Shown: piece after piece, positions 8,898 through 20,065 of the stretch
Position numbering within the stretch: position 1 is the stretch's first letter
Layout: every line of letters begins with the position of its first letter
Assembly (NCBI GenBank): GCA_026225945.1
Contig: JAMJFZ010000698.1
Span: 558,001-622,000, forward strand
Length of the DNA stretch: 64,000 nt
Direction: 5' to 3'
From: Cricetomys ansorgei
Lineage: Eukaryota > Chordata > Mammalia > Rodentia > Nesomyidae
The notes under the pieces: generated by a model
What the model was told of the DNA's origin: nothing
Database searches by the model: none
What the model saw: the letters and a program-made list of their open reading frames with translations, nothing else
Position numbers and translations under genes: made by a program

Positions 8898-10517
8898 TCA
8901 TTGTTTGAGCATATTCAACCAAGCTTGAGGAGATGTCCCCTGTTCCACAGCAAGCAATGCCTGTGCGATCACCACTTTGTCTCTTTTTTGTTGTTGAATG
9001 AATTTGTAGAGCAACCAAAGACAAAGAAACAGTCCCCCAGCAAATAGGATGCCAAAAATCCCAACTCCCACCCATTCCTTGAAATAGGAGAAAGCAGAAT
9101 AAAGCCAAGTGGAAAGCCCCCGGGTAAGGGAAAGGTCGAGTCGAGTGGAGTTGATCTGTATAATGGCCATCCGTAGTCTTCTCAATGTTGCATCAAATTC
9201 AGCAGACCAATTGTACTGTAGCTGTTGAGACAATTCTTTAGACAGGTTAGCCGCTCGGGTAAGATTTTCATATTGTATGGATGTCACACATAACCCAGGC
9301 ATTTTTACCTCGCAGCCCAATTGAGCCATCTGCCACAAAATATCAATCTGTTCTTGAACCAGATCTATACGTTGGTTCACAATCATGAGTCCACCTCTAA
9401 TCTGAGCGTTCACAGAGGCTTGGACATCAATGGCTTGGCTGACCGAGGCTGAGAGATTGTTTAAAGTAGTGGCAGTTTCTACCTGATCAGACAGGGCCAG
9501 TGCCGAAGCAGTGAGAGATGCGGCTACTGCCGCAGTTGCAACAATGCTGACTATGGCCGCAGTTATGCCAAAATCCCGCTTTTGTCTGAATAAAGTTAAT
9601 GTGTTGGCTGTTCTCACAGGAATTGGGACAAATCAAGGCATGTGAGCCACGGTGGCTGTTTGATGTGAGCTTGTATTCCAGCATAAGGTATAGGAACAGT
9701 TGTTATAGTTGCAAACAACCCAAATAAATGGTGGCCACACACAAACTGGGGTGGCTCCAATTTTCTTTTTATCACTACTGATCTTTCCTGTCGTTTCATC
9801 AGATATTATATTACTTGACAACTCCGCCTGAACTATACCTCCTCCTAGAATCATTGACATAGGTGTTAAATCTGAGCAACTTCCTCCTGAGCCACAAAGC
9901 AACCATGTATCAAATGGATTAATATCATATTTAAATGGATCCATTTCGGTGAAATTACCATAGCCTTCTAATGGTGAAAATGTAAAAAATTTTCCTTGGA
10001 GATAGTGAGCCCTACGACTCTGACATCCAGTCCATGGGAGGAGAGTTGCTCTATCTGCCATCCTGTCTGTGCAAAAAGGGGCATATTGTGGTTGTGTCTT
10101 TCTATTGGAGCGTTCCTCATCATCAGTTTTTTGTTTAGGCCACCAGCCGTAAAGGACAGTGGCATTTGATTTAACAACTCTGTTTAATGTTACTATTTCT
10201 CCCATATGTGCATAGGAGAAATTTCCTAGTACAACGCATGGCTGATCATTAGTATTATTAGATAAGATTGTAAAGCATAGGCTACCATTCACCCTCCAAG
10301 TCTCATTAGTACTTACAGCTGCTAAATTCTGGTCCATGGGCAAAAAGGGCAAGCCCAAGGATTCGTTAGTTGCAAAAAACCGGGGGAATACCTGTGCATC
10401 ATGTATCACCGGCATGGGTTTTGGGAGTGTTGACATTATACCCCAACGTAGTTCTTCAGCTTGTGTCTGTTGGTTCAGGAGTATCCATGTCAGGATCCAT
10501 AGTTCTGGGTTCCACAT
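8898..10517 (-). pseudogene. env: Retroviral env, interrupted by one in-frame stop
   Basis: Surface subunit 9633-10517: starts [11 protein letters not shown], a likely signal peptide, and holds many N-x-S/T glycosylation sites and cysteines. Transmembrane subunit 8898-9617: an RQKR furin-type site, a hydrophobic Ala-rich fusion peptide, coiled-coil-like heptads, a C-x7-C loop (LGCEVKMPGLC), a membrane helix near its C-terminal third and a short cytoplasmic tail. Both parts are in the same frame and are separated by a TGA at 9633-9635 followed by five sense codons. No frameshift is seen. The loop lacks the CX6CC pattern of gammaretroviruses, which fits a class II env. As it stands, only a secreted surface-like fragment could be made. 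The start overlaps the end of pol by 62 bases. Confidence 0.88.
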
Positions 10518-12972
10518 CTTCTTTTTTGATAATTCTGGTTAGCCTTGCAGGTACCCAGATTGGGTTTTCTTGGTCCTGTGGAAAAACACAAATAGCTCCC
10601 CTGGATCTTATTAATATTGGATCCGGGCCTTTCCATTGATTATTGATCACATCTTTCCATTTGACTTGTTCTTTCGGAACAGTATGAGAAGCATGTCTGT
10701 CTGCAGCAGACCGTCCTTCTAAGTCCAAATTTAAAAAATTTAGAGTAAATAGGGATAGGGAAATAGATGTCTTAGGTCCCATGGCGGAGCCTATTCCTCC
10801 CCTTTGTTTTTGTAGGTAGACTTTTAAAGTGCCGTTAGCACGTTCCACAATGCCTTGAGCTTGTGGATTATAGGGTAGCCCAGTCACGTGATGAACTCTC
10901 ATTCTCTGACAGAATTGTTGAAATGGCTTAGATGTATACGCCGGACCATTGTCAGTTTTTAGTTGTAATGGTTTGCCCCAGGCTGCCCATGCCTCTAGGC
11001 AATGAGTGATTACATGAATCACCTTCTCTCCCGCCAAGGGGGTTGCATGGATAATGCCAGAACAGGTATCCACAGATACATGAATATATTTCATTTTTCC
11101 AAAGCCATTATAATGAGTCACGTCCATTTGCCAAATATGTAATGGCTGTAACCCTCTAGGGTTAACACCAAAGGATGGTACAGAGCGAAACTCTGCACAG
11201 TTGTTACACTTAAGCACAATATCTCGAGCTTCAGCACGAGATATATGAAATTTTTGCCTCAATGTATTAGCTGGGACATGATATAGGGTATGGAATTCAG
11301 AAGCCAATTGAATAGGAGAGGTAGCCAAATAAATCCCTTTTGTAGCTTTATCTGCCATGGCATTAGCAGTAGCCATGGGGCCAGGTAACAGAGTATGAGC
11401 TCTAATATGTTGAATGAAGAAAGGATTAGTTCTGTTTCTTATTGATGTCTGTATATCCGAAAATACAGTAGCCACTGTGCTTTTAGAGTTTATTAAATCA
11501 ACCACTTCTAAAATTTGAACAGCTCTCACTACATAATGAGAATCAGAAATGATATTAACAGGTTCGTGAAATTTTTTTAAGACTGTAGCTACAACAGCAC
11601 ATTCCACAAGTTGTGGAGAGTTAAAATCATATTTGATTTGTGTAGGCTGATTATTTACAACATAACTTTCGATGCCAGTTTTAGAGCCATCAGTATAGAT
11701 GTCTGTGGCGTTAAGGATCGGGTCTTTTTTAGTGACTTTAGGAAATATAAAAGCATTTGTACGAGCAAAATGTAAGAGTGGATGTTTAGGAAAATGATTG
11801 TCAATTTGTCCTGAGAAAATACATCTCAAGACAGCCCAATTATCAATAGTGGCACAAAGTGTTTGCACCTGAAATTTAGTATATGGACTGATAATTTTCT
11901 CTGGTTCTTTGCCAAAGTGTGTCAACGCTAGTTGAATGCCTCTCATAGCCAAATCAGCCACCAAGGTAGGATAATGTCCTAGTACATGTCCTGGTGAGGT
12001 ATGAGAATGAACCCATAACAAAGGCCCCTGTTGCCATAGCACTGCTGTTGGTTGTTTAGGCGACGGGATGATGCATAATAGAAATGACAAGGAGGGATCA
12101 ACACGTGTCAATAATGTTTCCTTTAAGCATTCTTCCACCTTCTCAAGTGTCTGAGAAGCTTCAAGTGTTAATTCTCTATGAGAGGTTATTGCCGAATCTC
12201 CTTCTAGAATTTTAAATAAGGGTTGTAGTTCAGCAGTTGTTAACTTCAGGTAAGGTCTTATCCAGTTAATATCTCCTAACAATTTTTGAAAGTCATTCAA
12301 AGTCTGTAATGAATCTCTCCTTATTGTCACTTTTTGTGGCTTAATAGTAGCAGAGGTTATTATAGATCCTAGAAATTTGTTCACGTCTCCTTCTTGTATT
12401 TTTTCTGGTGCTACAAACAACCCCTTATCTTTTAGATTTTCCATCAGCATAGCAAATGCTTGATGCAATACTTCTAGATTATTAAAGCAAAGCAAGATAT
12501 CATCCATGTAATGACAAATTCTAATTTTTTTATACTTATCTCTAACAGGTTGAATTGCCGCTGTCACATAGATTTGACACATGGTAGGGCTATTAGCCAT
12601 ACCTTGTGGCAGTACTTTCCACTGATATCTATTATCAGGTTCTTCATGATTAACACTGGGCAAAGTAAAGGCAAATCTAACTTTATCTTTATTATGTAAA
12701 GGAATTGAGAAAAAACAATCTTTAATATCAATAATGATCACATCCCAGTGCCTTGGCAATGTAGAAAGGAGAGGTAGCCCTCTCTGTATAGGGCCCATGA
12801 TTTGCATTTGTCTATTGATGGCTCTTAAATCATGGAGAAGCCTCCATTTTCCTGACTTCTTTTTTATTACAAATATTGGAGTATTCCATGGGGAATGGGA
12901 GATCTCTAAGTGTCCCAATGTTACTTGTTCTTGGACTAATTCTTTTGCTGCTTGTAATTTTTCAGAGGCATA
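10456..12972 (-). pseudogene. pol: Retroviral pol: RT, RNase H and integrase, N-terminally deleted
   Basis: The open frame of 820 codons (10456-12918) continues open upstream to about 12972. Reverse transcriptase shows LHDLRAIN, the catalytic DIKD, LPQGM and YMDD. RNase H is marked by DIYTDGSK. Integrase shows a CNNC zinc pair, and the D, D, E catalytic residues in [13 protein letters not shown] and GIVERANG. No stop interrupts these domains. The protease and dUTPase region and the first part of RT are missing because the frame is fused by deletion to capsid sequence at about 12970. Without protease and a proper gag-pro-pol shift it would not be made as in a normal virus. Confidence 0.88.
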
Positions 12973-13998
12973 GCCGTATCAGGGTCTCCAAAAATCCTTC
13001 CTGCTGTTTCCATCATTCTAGCAACGAAGTCTGAAAACGGCTCATTAGGTCCCTGAATAATTTTTGTTAAATTCCCTGTAACCTGTCCTTTGTTTGGCAA
13101 ACTCTTCCAAGCTTTTACTGCTGCTTTATTAATTTGCTCATAAACCTCAGGCGGATAAACTGTTTGATTAGCAGCCCACTGGCCTTGTCCCGTAAGCATA
13201 TCAAAATTCCATTGAGGATGCTGATCCGCTGCATTTTTTCTAGCCTGACTCATATAAAGATCCTGGAAAATGGATTTCCAGTCTAAATATTGTCCCATAG
13301 TGAGACATGCTTTAACAGTGCTTTTGCCGGACTACTACCACTTCCTCCTCAAAAGGGGGAGCGGAAGGGTTAAATCCAGGCGCATAAGGAGGATCAGGCT
13401 CATATCTTGTAGCTTCCTCCTCCAGCTCGGCCTGTTCCTCAAGGTCAAGCTCTTTCTGTTTTTGTTTTGAGCTAAATGAGTCATCTTGTTCTTCTCCCTC
13501 CGAGGACGTCTCCTCTGAGGAAGAGGCACTAACCTTGAGTTTTTGAAACTCTTTTAACACTGGGTATAAACTTTTTCCCTTTTCTCTTGGATTTTCTTTT
13601 TTTTCCTTACTCACTAGTGTCTTAATTAGAGGCTTCTTTTTTGTATTTATGCCTCTCCTCTCCTCTGCTTCTGATAGACTATCTTGGTGGTCGGCTAATG
13701 CTCGCTGTCCTTCTTTCACTTGCTCTTTACATTTCTCATCTTCTAGACAGGCCCTAATTAATTTAAAAACAGGCCATGTCCCCGGTCTCAACCTAGATTT
13801 CTCCTTTTCGTTAGCTAGATCTACTCCGAGTTTGTCCCAGGAGCCCTTAGTTAGGGACCCTGTACCAACAAACCACGGTGCTACACGATTTATTTCTTTT
13901 AAAAAGTTTTTCAGCACCCTTTCTGGTATTTTTAGGCCTCTCTGCTTAAGCAACGCCTGCATTGCATCCAGAATCGGCTTTATCTGTTGATTTCCCAT
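12936..13998 (-). pseudogene. gag: Retroviral gag with internal and 3' deletions
   Basis: 13312-13998 encodes matrix and a proline/acid-rich region. It begins MGNQ, so it has an N-myristoylation signal, has a charged EEE/KKK-rich middle, and ends in a PPYAP and PSAPP late-domain-like stretch. 12936-13298 encodes capsid C-terminal sequence including a major-homology-like motif, QGPNEPFSDFVARM. The two lie in different frames. The capsid N-terminal domain between them is largely gone. The capsid frame ends at about 12970, where sequence jumps to RT. Nucleocapsid zinc knuckles are absent. The gene is dead. Confidence 0.88.
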
Positions 13999-14297
13999 GC
14001 TTCCTTTATCTACAGGAGCGGGAACGCTTGCTCAGTTATCTACCTGAGACTGACAGCGAATTATGTGGTGGTACAGAAAGGATACGTGCACTTTTTATCA
14101 CTTTTCCCACAGTTGAGACACAGACAGCACACCAATACAAAAAAAGAAGAAAGCAACAAGCACGAACACCGAGAGAGCAAGATAGTTCGTACCTTGCAGA
14201 AGAGCGCCTAGGCCTCACGCGCCGTCAGTTCTGAATTCTTTTCCGACGAGCAGTAGTCGGGGTCCTTTGTAGTTCCTCTGCCCAGGAGTCGGCAGCT
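13999..14297 (-). other. Proviral leader
   Basis: About 300 bp between the primer site and gag, the region expected to hold the packaging signal and the splice donor for env RNA. I could not pin down either. Confidence 0.6.
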
Positions 14298-14315
14298 TCC
14301 CGAGTTTCGGCACCA
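14298..14315 (-). promoter_or_regulatory. Primer binding site, tRNA-Phe
   Basis: The minus strand reads TGGTGCCGAAACTCGGGA, which pairs with the 3' end of tRNA-Phe at 17 of 18 positions. tRNA-Phe priming is characteristic of the IAP group. It lies three bases from the LTR edge. Confidence 0.88.
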
Positions 14316-14318
14316 CTT

Positions 14319-14669
14319 CGTCGCGCGCTACCTTCGCCGATAAAGGAGACGCGGCAAAACAGAATCCTTCTGACGGCAATTTATTAACAGCTCTTTTAGA
14401 TAGCAGATGGAAAAGGACCACGAGTCTAGAAAACCCCCAACTAATATAGAGTTTTGGGGAATGTTTTTCCCTGCCAATTGGTGCTCTTGCAGAACCTAAT
14501 TAGTATACTGCCTTCAATCGGTAGCTTTTACGATCCCAATTAGCATGTGGTTATCTTGAGCAGATTACACAGTCAGTGCATGCGCAAGAGCAAACAACGC
14601 TCCCGTGAAGAACCAGGAAGCAGGGAGCCGGCGCCATCTTCTAATGGCGAATGATATCAGCTCCCAACA
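14319..14669 (-). repeat. 5' LTR of the provirus
   Basis: 351 bp and, by eye, the same as the 3' LTR except at the terminal 'cg' versus 'tg' next to the primer site. Minus-strand AATAAA lies near 14380. Confidence 0.92.
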
Positions 14670-14675
14670 CATGCT
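14670..14675. repeat. Provirus target site duplication, 5' side
   Basis: Second copy of 'catgct', flanking the 5' LTR. Confidence 0.85.
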
Positions 14676-15040
14676 TTCTGTAGAGATACAAAAACTTATT
14701 CTTGGTAAAACTGACCTTCCCATAGAGACAAAGCCATAGTCCAGAACAGAAACTAAGTCTAGACAGTATGTCAGCAAACTTGAAAAAGCAAATAGATAAT
14801 TCACCCCTGAATGCCTGCCCCCCTTTATTGTAGCAAGCATACAGACCTAAAATTCAGCTACTCATTAATAGACTATTGTGTTAAGGCTACCCACTAAAAT
14901 TAACCTTGAAGATTAGAGCCTGCAGCTAGAAGGGAATGAACACTCTTTTTTAATTTTCCTTCAATGGTCCATTTTCTTCTGTGGAGAGTTCATGGTATTG
15001 CAGATGAAGACCTGCCAGTGACCTGCACAACGGGGTGGAA
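14676..15040. other. No gene seen
   Basis: Spacer sequence next to the provirus without a recognisable gene or repeat. Confidence 0.4.
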
Positions 15041-15041
15041 G

Positions 15042-15240
15042 GTGGGGAGCTGGAGACATGACTCATTGGTTAATAGCACGTGTTGCTCTTCCAAATCAAT
15101 TGTGGGTTTGATTCCCAACACCCAGGCTCTCAGGTGCCCGTAACGCCAGGTCCATGGGTCTAAGGCCCTATTCAGGCCTCCAAGTGAACCAGGCATGTGT
15201 GTGGTACACAAACATACTCGTAGACAAAATACAGTTGCAC
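15042..15240 (+). repeat. B2 SINE
   Basis: Starts 'gagctggagacatgactcattggtta', matching the tRNA-like B2 head, and continues with 'gtgggtttgattcccaacaccc'. The tail contains 'acacaaacatac'. Confidence 0.75.
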
Positions 15241-15248
15241 ATAATTTT

Positions 15249-15700
15249 TCTCCTTGTTTAAAATTTTATTTATTCTTCAAGCATACAATAAACCCTGACA
15301 CAAATCTTTGTCCCTCCGCTCCTTCCTGTTCTCCACCACTTGTCCTCTTTCTCACTCCCAACCCACCCCCACAAACAACCCACCCCCACCCCCCGTTTCC
15401 CATCAAAAAGAGCAGGCTTCCCAGGTATGTCAACAAGAGACGATAAGACTAGGCACAGGCTAATCATATCAAGATTGGAGGAGGCAACCCAGTAGAAAGA
15501 AAAGGATCGCAAGAGCAGGCAAAAGTATCAGAGACATACTCACTCCTGTTGTTCAGAGCCCCACAAAAACACCACGCCAACAACCATAACATATACACAG
15601 AAGACCTAACACAGGCCCATGCAGGCTCCGTGATCATTGTCTCAATCTTTGTGAGCCCCTGAGAGCCCTGCTTAGTTGGACCCTCTCACTACTTCTGAGC
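15249..15700 (-). repeat. L1 3'-end-like sequence, antisense
   Basis: A pyrimidine-rich part (15310-15400), then 'gcttcccaggtatgtcaacaa', 'gacgataagactaggcac', 'aggcaacccagtag' and 'gtgagcccctgagagccctg'. I recognise this wording from rodent L1 3' ends read on the antisense strand. 48860-49440 carries a related segment. Strand and family are from memory. Confidence 0.45.
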
Positions 15701-15865
15701 CCCCACACATAAAAAACAAACGACAAGAAGGGAATGGGGAAATGACTGAGGCAAATGTAGTTAACAGAAAGGACAGGGAATTCAAGACGGTTAAACCTAC
15801 TCATTCCTGTCTCCTTCTCCCTTCAGCTCTGACTGGCCTCTCGTCCCTTCTAAAAGTCAGAAAGC

Positions 15866-16060
15866 CAGGGCTGGGAAGATGGCTCCAAGGTTAAGGATCT
15901 CAAGGAGAAGTAGGGCAGTGGCGGCACACGCCTCTAATCCCAGCACTCAGGAGGGAGGCAGAGGCAGGTCGATCTCTGTGAGTTCAAGGCCAGCCTGCTC
16001 TACAGAGGGAGTTCCAGGACAGCCAGGGCTAAAACAGGAAAACCCTTTCTAAAAAGAATC
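15866..16060 (+). repeat. B1 inserted in a B2-like head
   Basis: 15866-15905 resembles a B2 head ('gggctgggaagatggctccaaggttaag'). It is followed from 15908 by a well-kept B1 ('cacacgcctctaatcccagcac' to 'aaaaccctttct'), giving a nested pair. Confidence 0.65.
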
Positions 16061-16229
16061 CTCAAGATCTGGAGTAAGGATCCAAGATTCCATGTAGGCA
16101 TGGCAGCCTGCCCGTATTTAAGACAAAGCATTCAGAGGATCCAAGAGCAAAACAAATCGCAAGACTACCTGTGTCAGCAAGCAATGGTTTAATTTTAGAC
16201 TTCGTGCTGATTTGAAGGAGTATGCTCCC

Positions 16230-16565
16230 CCTCTCCCGCTCCCAATGGATTCACATGTCTGAATGTTTGGTTTTCAGTAGGGAGAACTATTTTGGAAGGA
16301 TTAGGAGGTGTGTCCCTGAAGGTGGGCTTTGAGGTTTCAAAAGCAGACACCATTCCCAGTTACCTCTCTCTCTGCCTTGTACCTGTGCATCACATGTAAG
16401 CTCTCAGCTATAACTACAGTCCTATTCCTGCCTGCCCCCACCACCCTTCTTGATGATCATGGAGTCTAAACTTCTGGAACCCTGAGCCCCCAAATTAAAT
16501 GCTTTCTCTTATAGTTGCCTTGGTCATGTTAACTCACCATGGCAATAAAAAGTAGCTAAGATAGA
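16230..16565 (+). repeat. Rodent interspersed repeat, family uncertain
   Basis: 'tgatcatggagtctaaacttctggaacc', 'ccaaattaaatgctttctctta', 'gttgccttggtcatg' and 'aataaaaagtagctaaga' belong to a repeat common in rodents, which I would tentatively place with URR1-like or MaLR-like elements. Confidence 0.4.
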
Positions 16566-17094
16566 CCCTTTGTCAAAGAATAAGCAGTAAGAATGAACGA
16601 CACTGGCTTCCACTCACATTGGCTCACATGTACACGGACCCCAAACAAATATACACAGCTGAACCTCCATCCGCACATGAATGCATACTGTGTTCACACA
16701 CACATATGAAAAGAAAAGTCAAACCCAAATTGGCTAATCAGGTTCTAATTCTTATTGTCTGTGGACTCATGGCTGTCAATGCTGCCTGGTAGATAGCCAC
16801 TGTGGGGGAGGGGATGTAGAAAGAAAGCTGGACAGAGGCCAGACTTACCTCTCCATATCTGGTTTTGTGGTCTTAATCAACTCTGAGCCCTGAGGCAGTG
16901 TGCATCTCTTCTGACCACACCCCAGTCTTGCATTGTGAAGCCAAAGTAGGGAGAGTGATCTCATAGACATCATGGTGCACTTTTCTCCCATTCTGCTCCT
17001 CTTGGTCCTGGCTAAATCTTTTTTTCCTGCACCCCTGAGTAAAGTTGTCAGTTGTCAGTTTGACCAATCCCCTACACTGCAACCTCTTGCAACC
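16566..17094. other. Upstream of the actin-like pseudogene
   Basis: No other gene seen. A plus-strand frame opens at 16972 and runs into the pseudogene's start, but has no domain of its own before 17095. Confidence 0.4.
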
Positions 17095-18323
17095 ATGAAT
17101 GTAAAAGGTCCCAAGCGCTGGGAGCACCACAGATCTGTTGATCTGAATCCTTGCTCAACCCCAGTAAATAAGAATCTGCTAGAAGAACCCCATAGGGTTG
17201 TTAGTCACAAGCTGCGATAAAAAATGTGTAGTGTAGTCATCGACATAGGTACTGGTACCTGCAAAATGGGCTTTGCAGGACATACTCAACCCACCTATAC
17301 TGTGGCCAGTATTGTGGCCTGCCAGCCCAAGAAAGAAACCATCCTGGGACAAAACAAGGTGGAAACATTTATTGGCGAGGCGGTCCATGCTTACCCTGAG
17401 TTAACCCTGATGCAGCCAGTTTGTAATGGCATTGTGGTGGACTGGGAGGCAGCCGAGCTCATCTGCCACCACATCCTAGAGAATGACCTTCAGGTGGCCA
17501 CCCAAGATTATTCTTTGTTGTTCTCGGATCCACCTTTCAGCAACCACCAGAAGCTGGTGGAAGTGGCCTTCGAGTCTCTGCGATCTCCTGCCATATACAT
17601 GGCATCCCAGTCTGTACTGTCAGTGTATGCCAATGGGCGGTTAACAGGCTGGTGGTGGACACTGGCCACGGGGTCAGCTACACAGTGCCAGTTTTCCAGG
17701 GTTACAGCCTACGGAACAGCATCCAGCGTCTGGACCTGGCTGGTAACGACTTGACTAACTTTTTGGCAGAGAAGATCTTGAAATCAAACTTCCCGCTGAA
17801 ACAGGAACAGATGAACACCATGAAGAGTATAAAGCACTATTACTGCTGCGTGGCCTCAGATTTCCAGAAGGAACAATGGCGGGAACCCGATGACAAATTC
17901 CGGAGGTGCCTGAAACTGCCAGATGGACAGACGATAACAGTGGGGAAGGAGCTCTTCCAGTGTCCCGAGCTACTGTTCCATCCCCCAGAGACCTGGGGAC
18001 CTTCGTCCGTCGGCCTCCCCAGCATGGTGGAGCAGAGCCTCTCCACGGTGCCCCGGGAGCTGTGTTCTGACATGGAACAAAACGTGCTGCTGTGCGGAGG
18101 CTCCTCTCTCTTCACTGGCTTCGAAAGTCGCTTCAGAGCTGAGCTGCTGCGCTGTCTTAGCCCAGAGGCCCACGTGCTTGTGGTGGCCCAGCCCAACAGG
18201 AATCTCTCAGCGTGAACCGGAGGGTCCATTCTGGCCTCGCTGAATGCCCTCCAATCCCGCTGGATCCTGTGGGAGCAGTATGAGGAACAAGGTCCCGATA
18301 TAGTGCACCGGAAGTGCTCTTGA
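17095..18323 (+). pseudogene. Actl9: Actl9-like actin-related pseudogene
   Basis: Intronless actin-family sequence closest to ACTL9, a testis actin-like protein of the sperm head theca. It begins MNVKGPK at 17095. Landmarks are VVIDIGTGTCKMGFAGH (phosphate loop 1), NGIVVDWEAAELI, LLFSDPPFS, the phosphate-2 loop around VDTGHGVSYTVPV, LILCGGSSLFTGF-like sequence near 18090, and a C-terminus ending in RKCS, the RKC(Y/F)-type end of actins. It has three breaks: a TAA at 17218-17220, a one-base deletion at about 17651 (after NGRLTG), and a TGA at 18213-18215 where ACTL9 has Trp. A poly(A) signal AATAAA lies at about 18353. Because the parent is itself intronless, sequence alone does not say whether this is the broken original locus or a duplicate. 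Confidence 0.85.
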
Positions 18324-18603
18324 TTCAGCACAGGGTGGGAAGGGGATGTAGGAATAAAGATGACTTAAGGAGCCAGCTCTGTCCTGTCATGCTCCAGTCT
18401 CCCTCACCCCACTCACTGGAACCCACCCAGGAGCCTCAAATATGACCTCACTTCCACACCAAGCCCTCTGGAACGTGACCTTCTCATGTTCCTGTGTGGA
18501 CTTTGCTCTAAAGCAGTTTCTGTAGTCCACACACTTGAGACATGCCATTTGTCACCCACTCCTCCACAACCATCCATAACACAAGACCTTTCTCTAAGTC
18601 CAT

Positions 18604-18835
18604 CAACCCACCCTCCTGGGAACATTGTCCTTCAATCCACCCTCCTGGGAGCATTGTCTGTCAACCCACCCTCCTGGGACCATTGCCCATCAACCCACCC
18701 TCCTGGGACCATTGTCCATCAACCCACCCTCCTGGGACCATTGCCCATCAACCCACCCTCCTGGGACCATTGCCCATCAACCCACCCTCCTGGGACCATT
18801 GCCCATCAACCCACCCTCCTGGGACCATTCCCTCA
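18604..18835. repeat. 29-bp minisatellite, eight copies
   Basis: Eight head-to-tail copies with exact 29-bp spacing (starts 18604, 18633, 18662, 18691, 18720, 18749, 18778, 18807). The core is 'ccaccctcctgggaccattg'. The inner copies are nearly identical. Because 29 is not a multiple of three, all three plus-strand frames stay open. None of these frames is a gene. Confidence 0.95.
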
Positions 18836-18929
18836 CCTGCTCAACCAAGGTATATTCAGGACTGTGGAGATACCTAACCACAGATTCTAGCATTCATTAC
18901 TAGTTTTCTTAATGTCATTCTGGCTGGGA

Positions 18930-19534
18930 TATGATGGACGACACTAAATGATTTGCATTTTCTTTATGGCTTCTGTTTCCATTTTCAGGTCTTGGACAGT
19001 TGTTTCTGTTTCCTTTCAGTTTTTGTTTGCTTTTTCTTGGCTTTCTTTCAGGGATTTATTCATTTCTTCTAATTTTGTGTTTTCCTGTATTTCTCTGATG
19101 AGTTTACTCAATTCCTCCAGTTGTTTGGTTTTCTTTGCATTGACTTCTTTGAGGGATTTATTCGTTTTTCTTTAAGGACCTCTATTATCTTCACAAAGAT
19201 GGTTTTATCATCTTTTTCTTCTGCTTCACCTATGTCAGAGTGTTCAGCGGCTTTTGTAGAAGGACAGTTGGGCTCTGGTGGCACCATATTGCCCTGGTTA
19301 TTTATTATGTTCTTATGCTGGCATTTCAGGATTTAGACTTTGGGTTATTCTAGGTTTAGGTGCTAAATTCCTGAGCTTTTCTTTTATTGAGTGAATATCT
19401 TGTTCCTCAGTTTCTCTTTTCTCTCTGGTCTTTGTGGCCCGTTGTCAAGCAGGGAGTCGCTCAAGGCTAGGGGCTGAGATACAGAGCTTTTAGGTTTTCT
19501 ATCTATTCTTCTGGTTGTCTGTTTGTCTCCTTCT

Positions 19535-19568
<34 letters not shown>

Positions 19569-20065
19569 TGGCCTAGTTGGTATCTAGGACTCTGGTGAGT
19601 GGAGGTGGTATAGGGGGTTGATATGGGTAGTGGGAAGAATGTGGTGGGTTGAGTTTCAGGGGGCACAGCTTGTTTTGAAGGGAAGGTTGAGTGAGCAGGT
19701 CTCCTACCTGTTCTTCTCCTAGTAGTCCTGTGTCTCTTTAGGGTGGGAGATGTCTGCCCAAGTAGGTATAAGGGACTCTGGCAAATACAGCCAGGGAGGG
19801 GTGGGAAGGAGCAGATATGGGGAGATCGTGATGGATTGGGGTTGGAGGACAGGGGTTCTTGTGGGAAGGTTAGGCGAGGAGTCTGCGTACCTTCTTCTTT
19901 TTGGGTGGCTGAGCGGTCACAATCTGGGCCAAACATGTCTGCCTGAGTTGTCTGCCAACCCCCTACGTGTTGCGCCAAGCCCCCAACTCGATTGTGTACC
20001 CTCTGCTATCCCAAATGCCAGTTCTGTCATGGAAAAACCTAGCCTTGTGTGCCTCATCTCAAATA
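18930..20065 (-). repeat. L1 5' region and ORF1 start, antisense
   Basis: 18950-19330 parallels 39240-39560 and 50940-51240: T-rich antisense ORF1 with 'tttctttgcattgacttctttga', 'ggacctctattatcttcacaaagatgg' and 'tatgtcagagtgttcagcg'. 19400-20050 resembles the G-rich 5' part of a rodent L1 read in antisense. It includes a (TG)n run at 19537-19567. Confidence 0.6.

Larger units (their letters stand above)
8314..14669 (-). mobile_element. IAP/IAPE-like class II endogenous retrovirus with env
   Basis: A 6.36-kb provirus on the minus strand bounded by 351-bp LTRs and the hexamer duplication 'catgct'. Order from its 5' end: LTR, tRNA-Phe primer site, gag (matrix and part of capsid), pol (RT, RNase H, integrase), env, polypurine tract, LTR. 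The LTR start (TGTTGGGAGC on the minus strand) and tRNA-Phe primer site are typical of the IAP group. The presence of env places it near env-bearing IAPE-type elements. The capsid N-terminal part, nucleocapsid, protease and RT N-terminus are lost and env has a stop, so it cannot replicate on its own. The two LTRs differ, by eye, only near one terminal base, so the insertion is recent. Confidence 0.92.

Noticed and set aside
16972..17220. Separate small secreted protein starting MVHFSPILLLLVLA
   Set aside because: The frame runs into the N-terminus of the Actl9-like pseudogene, and the hydrophobic start is upstream chance sequence.
18486..18903. Three overlapping plus-strand frames rich in Pro/His/Thr
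   Set aside because: They are produced by the 29-bp minisatellite, whose period keeps all frames open.
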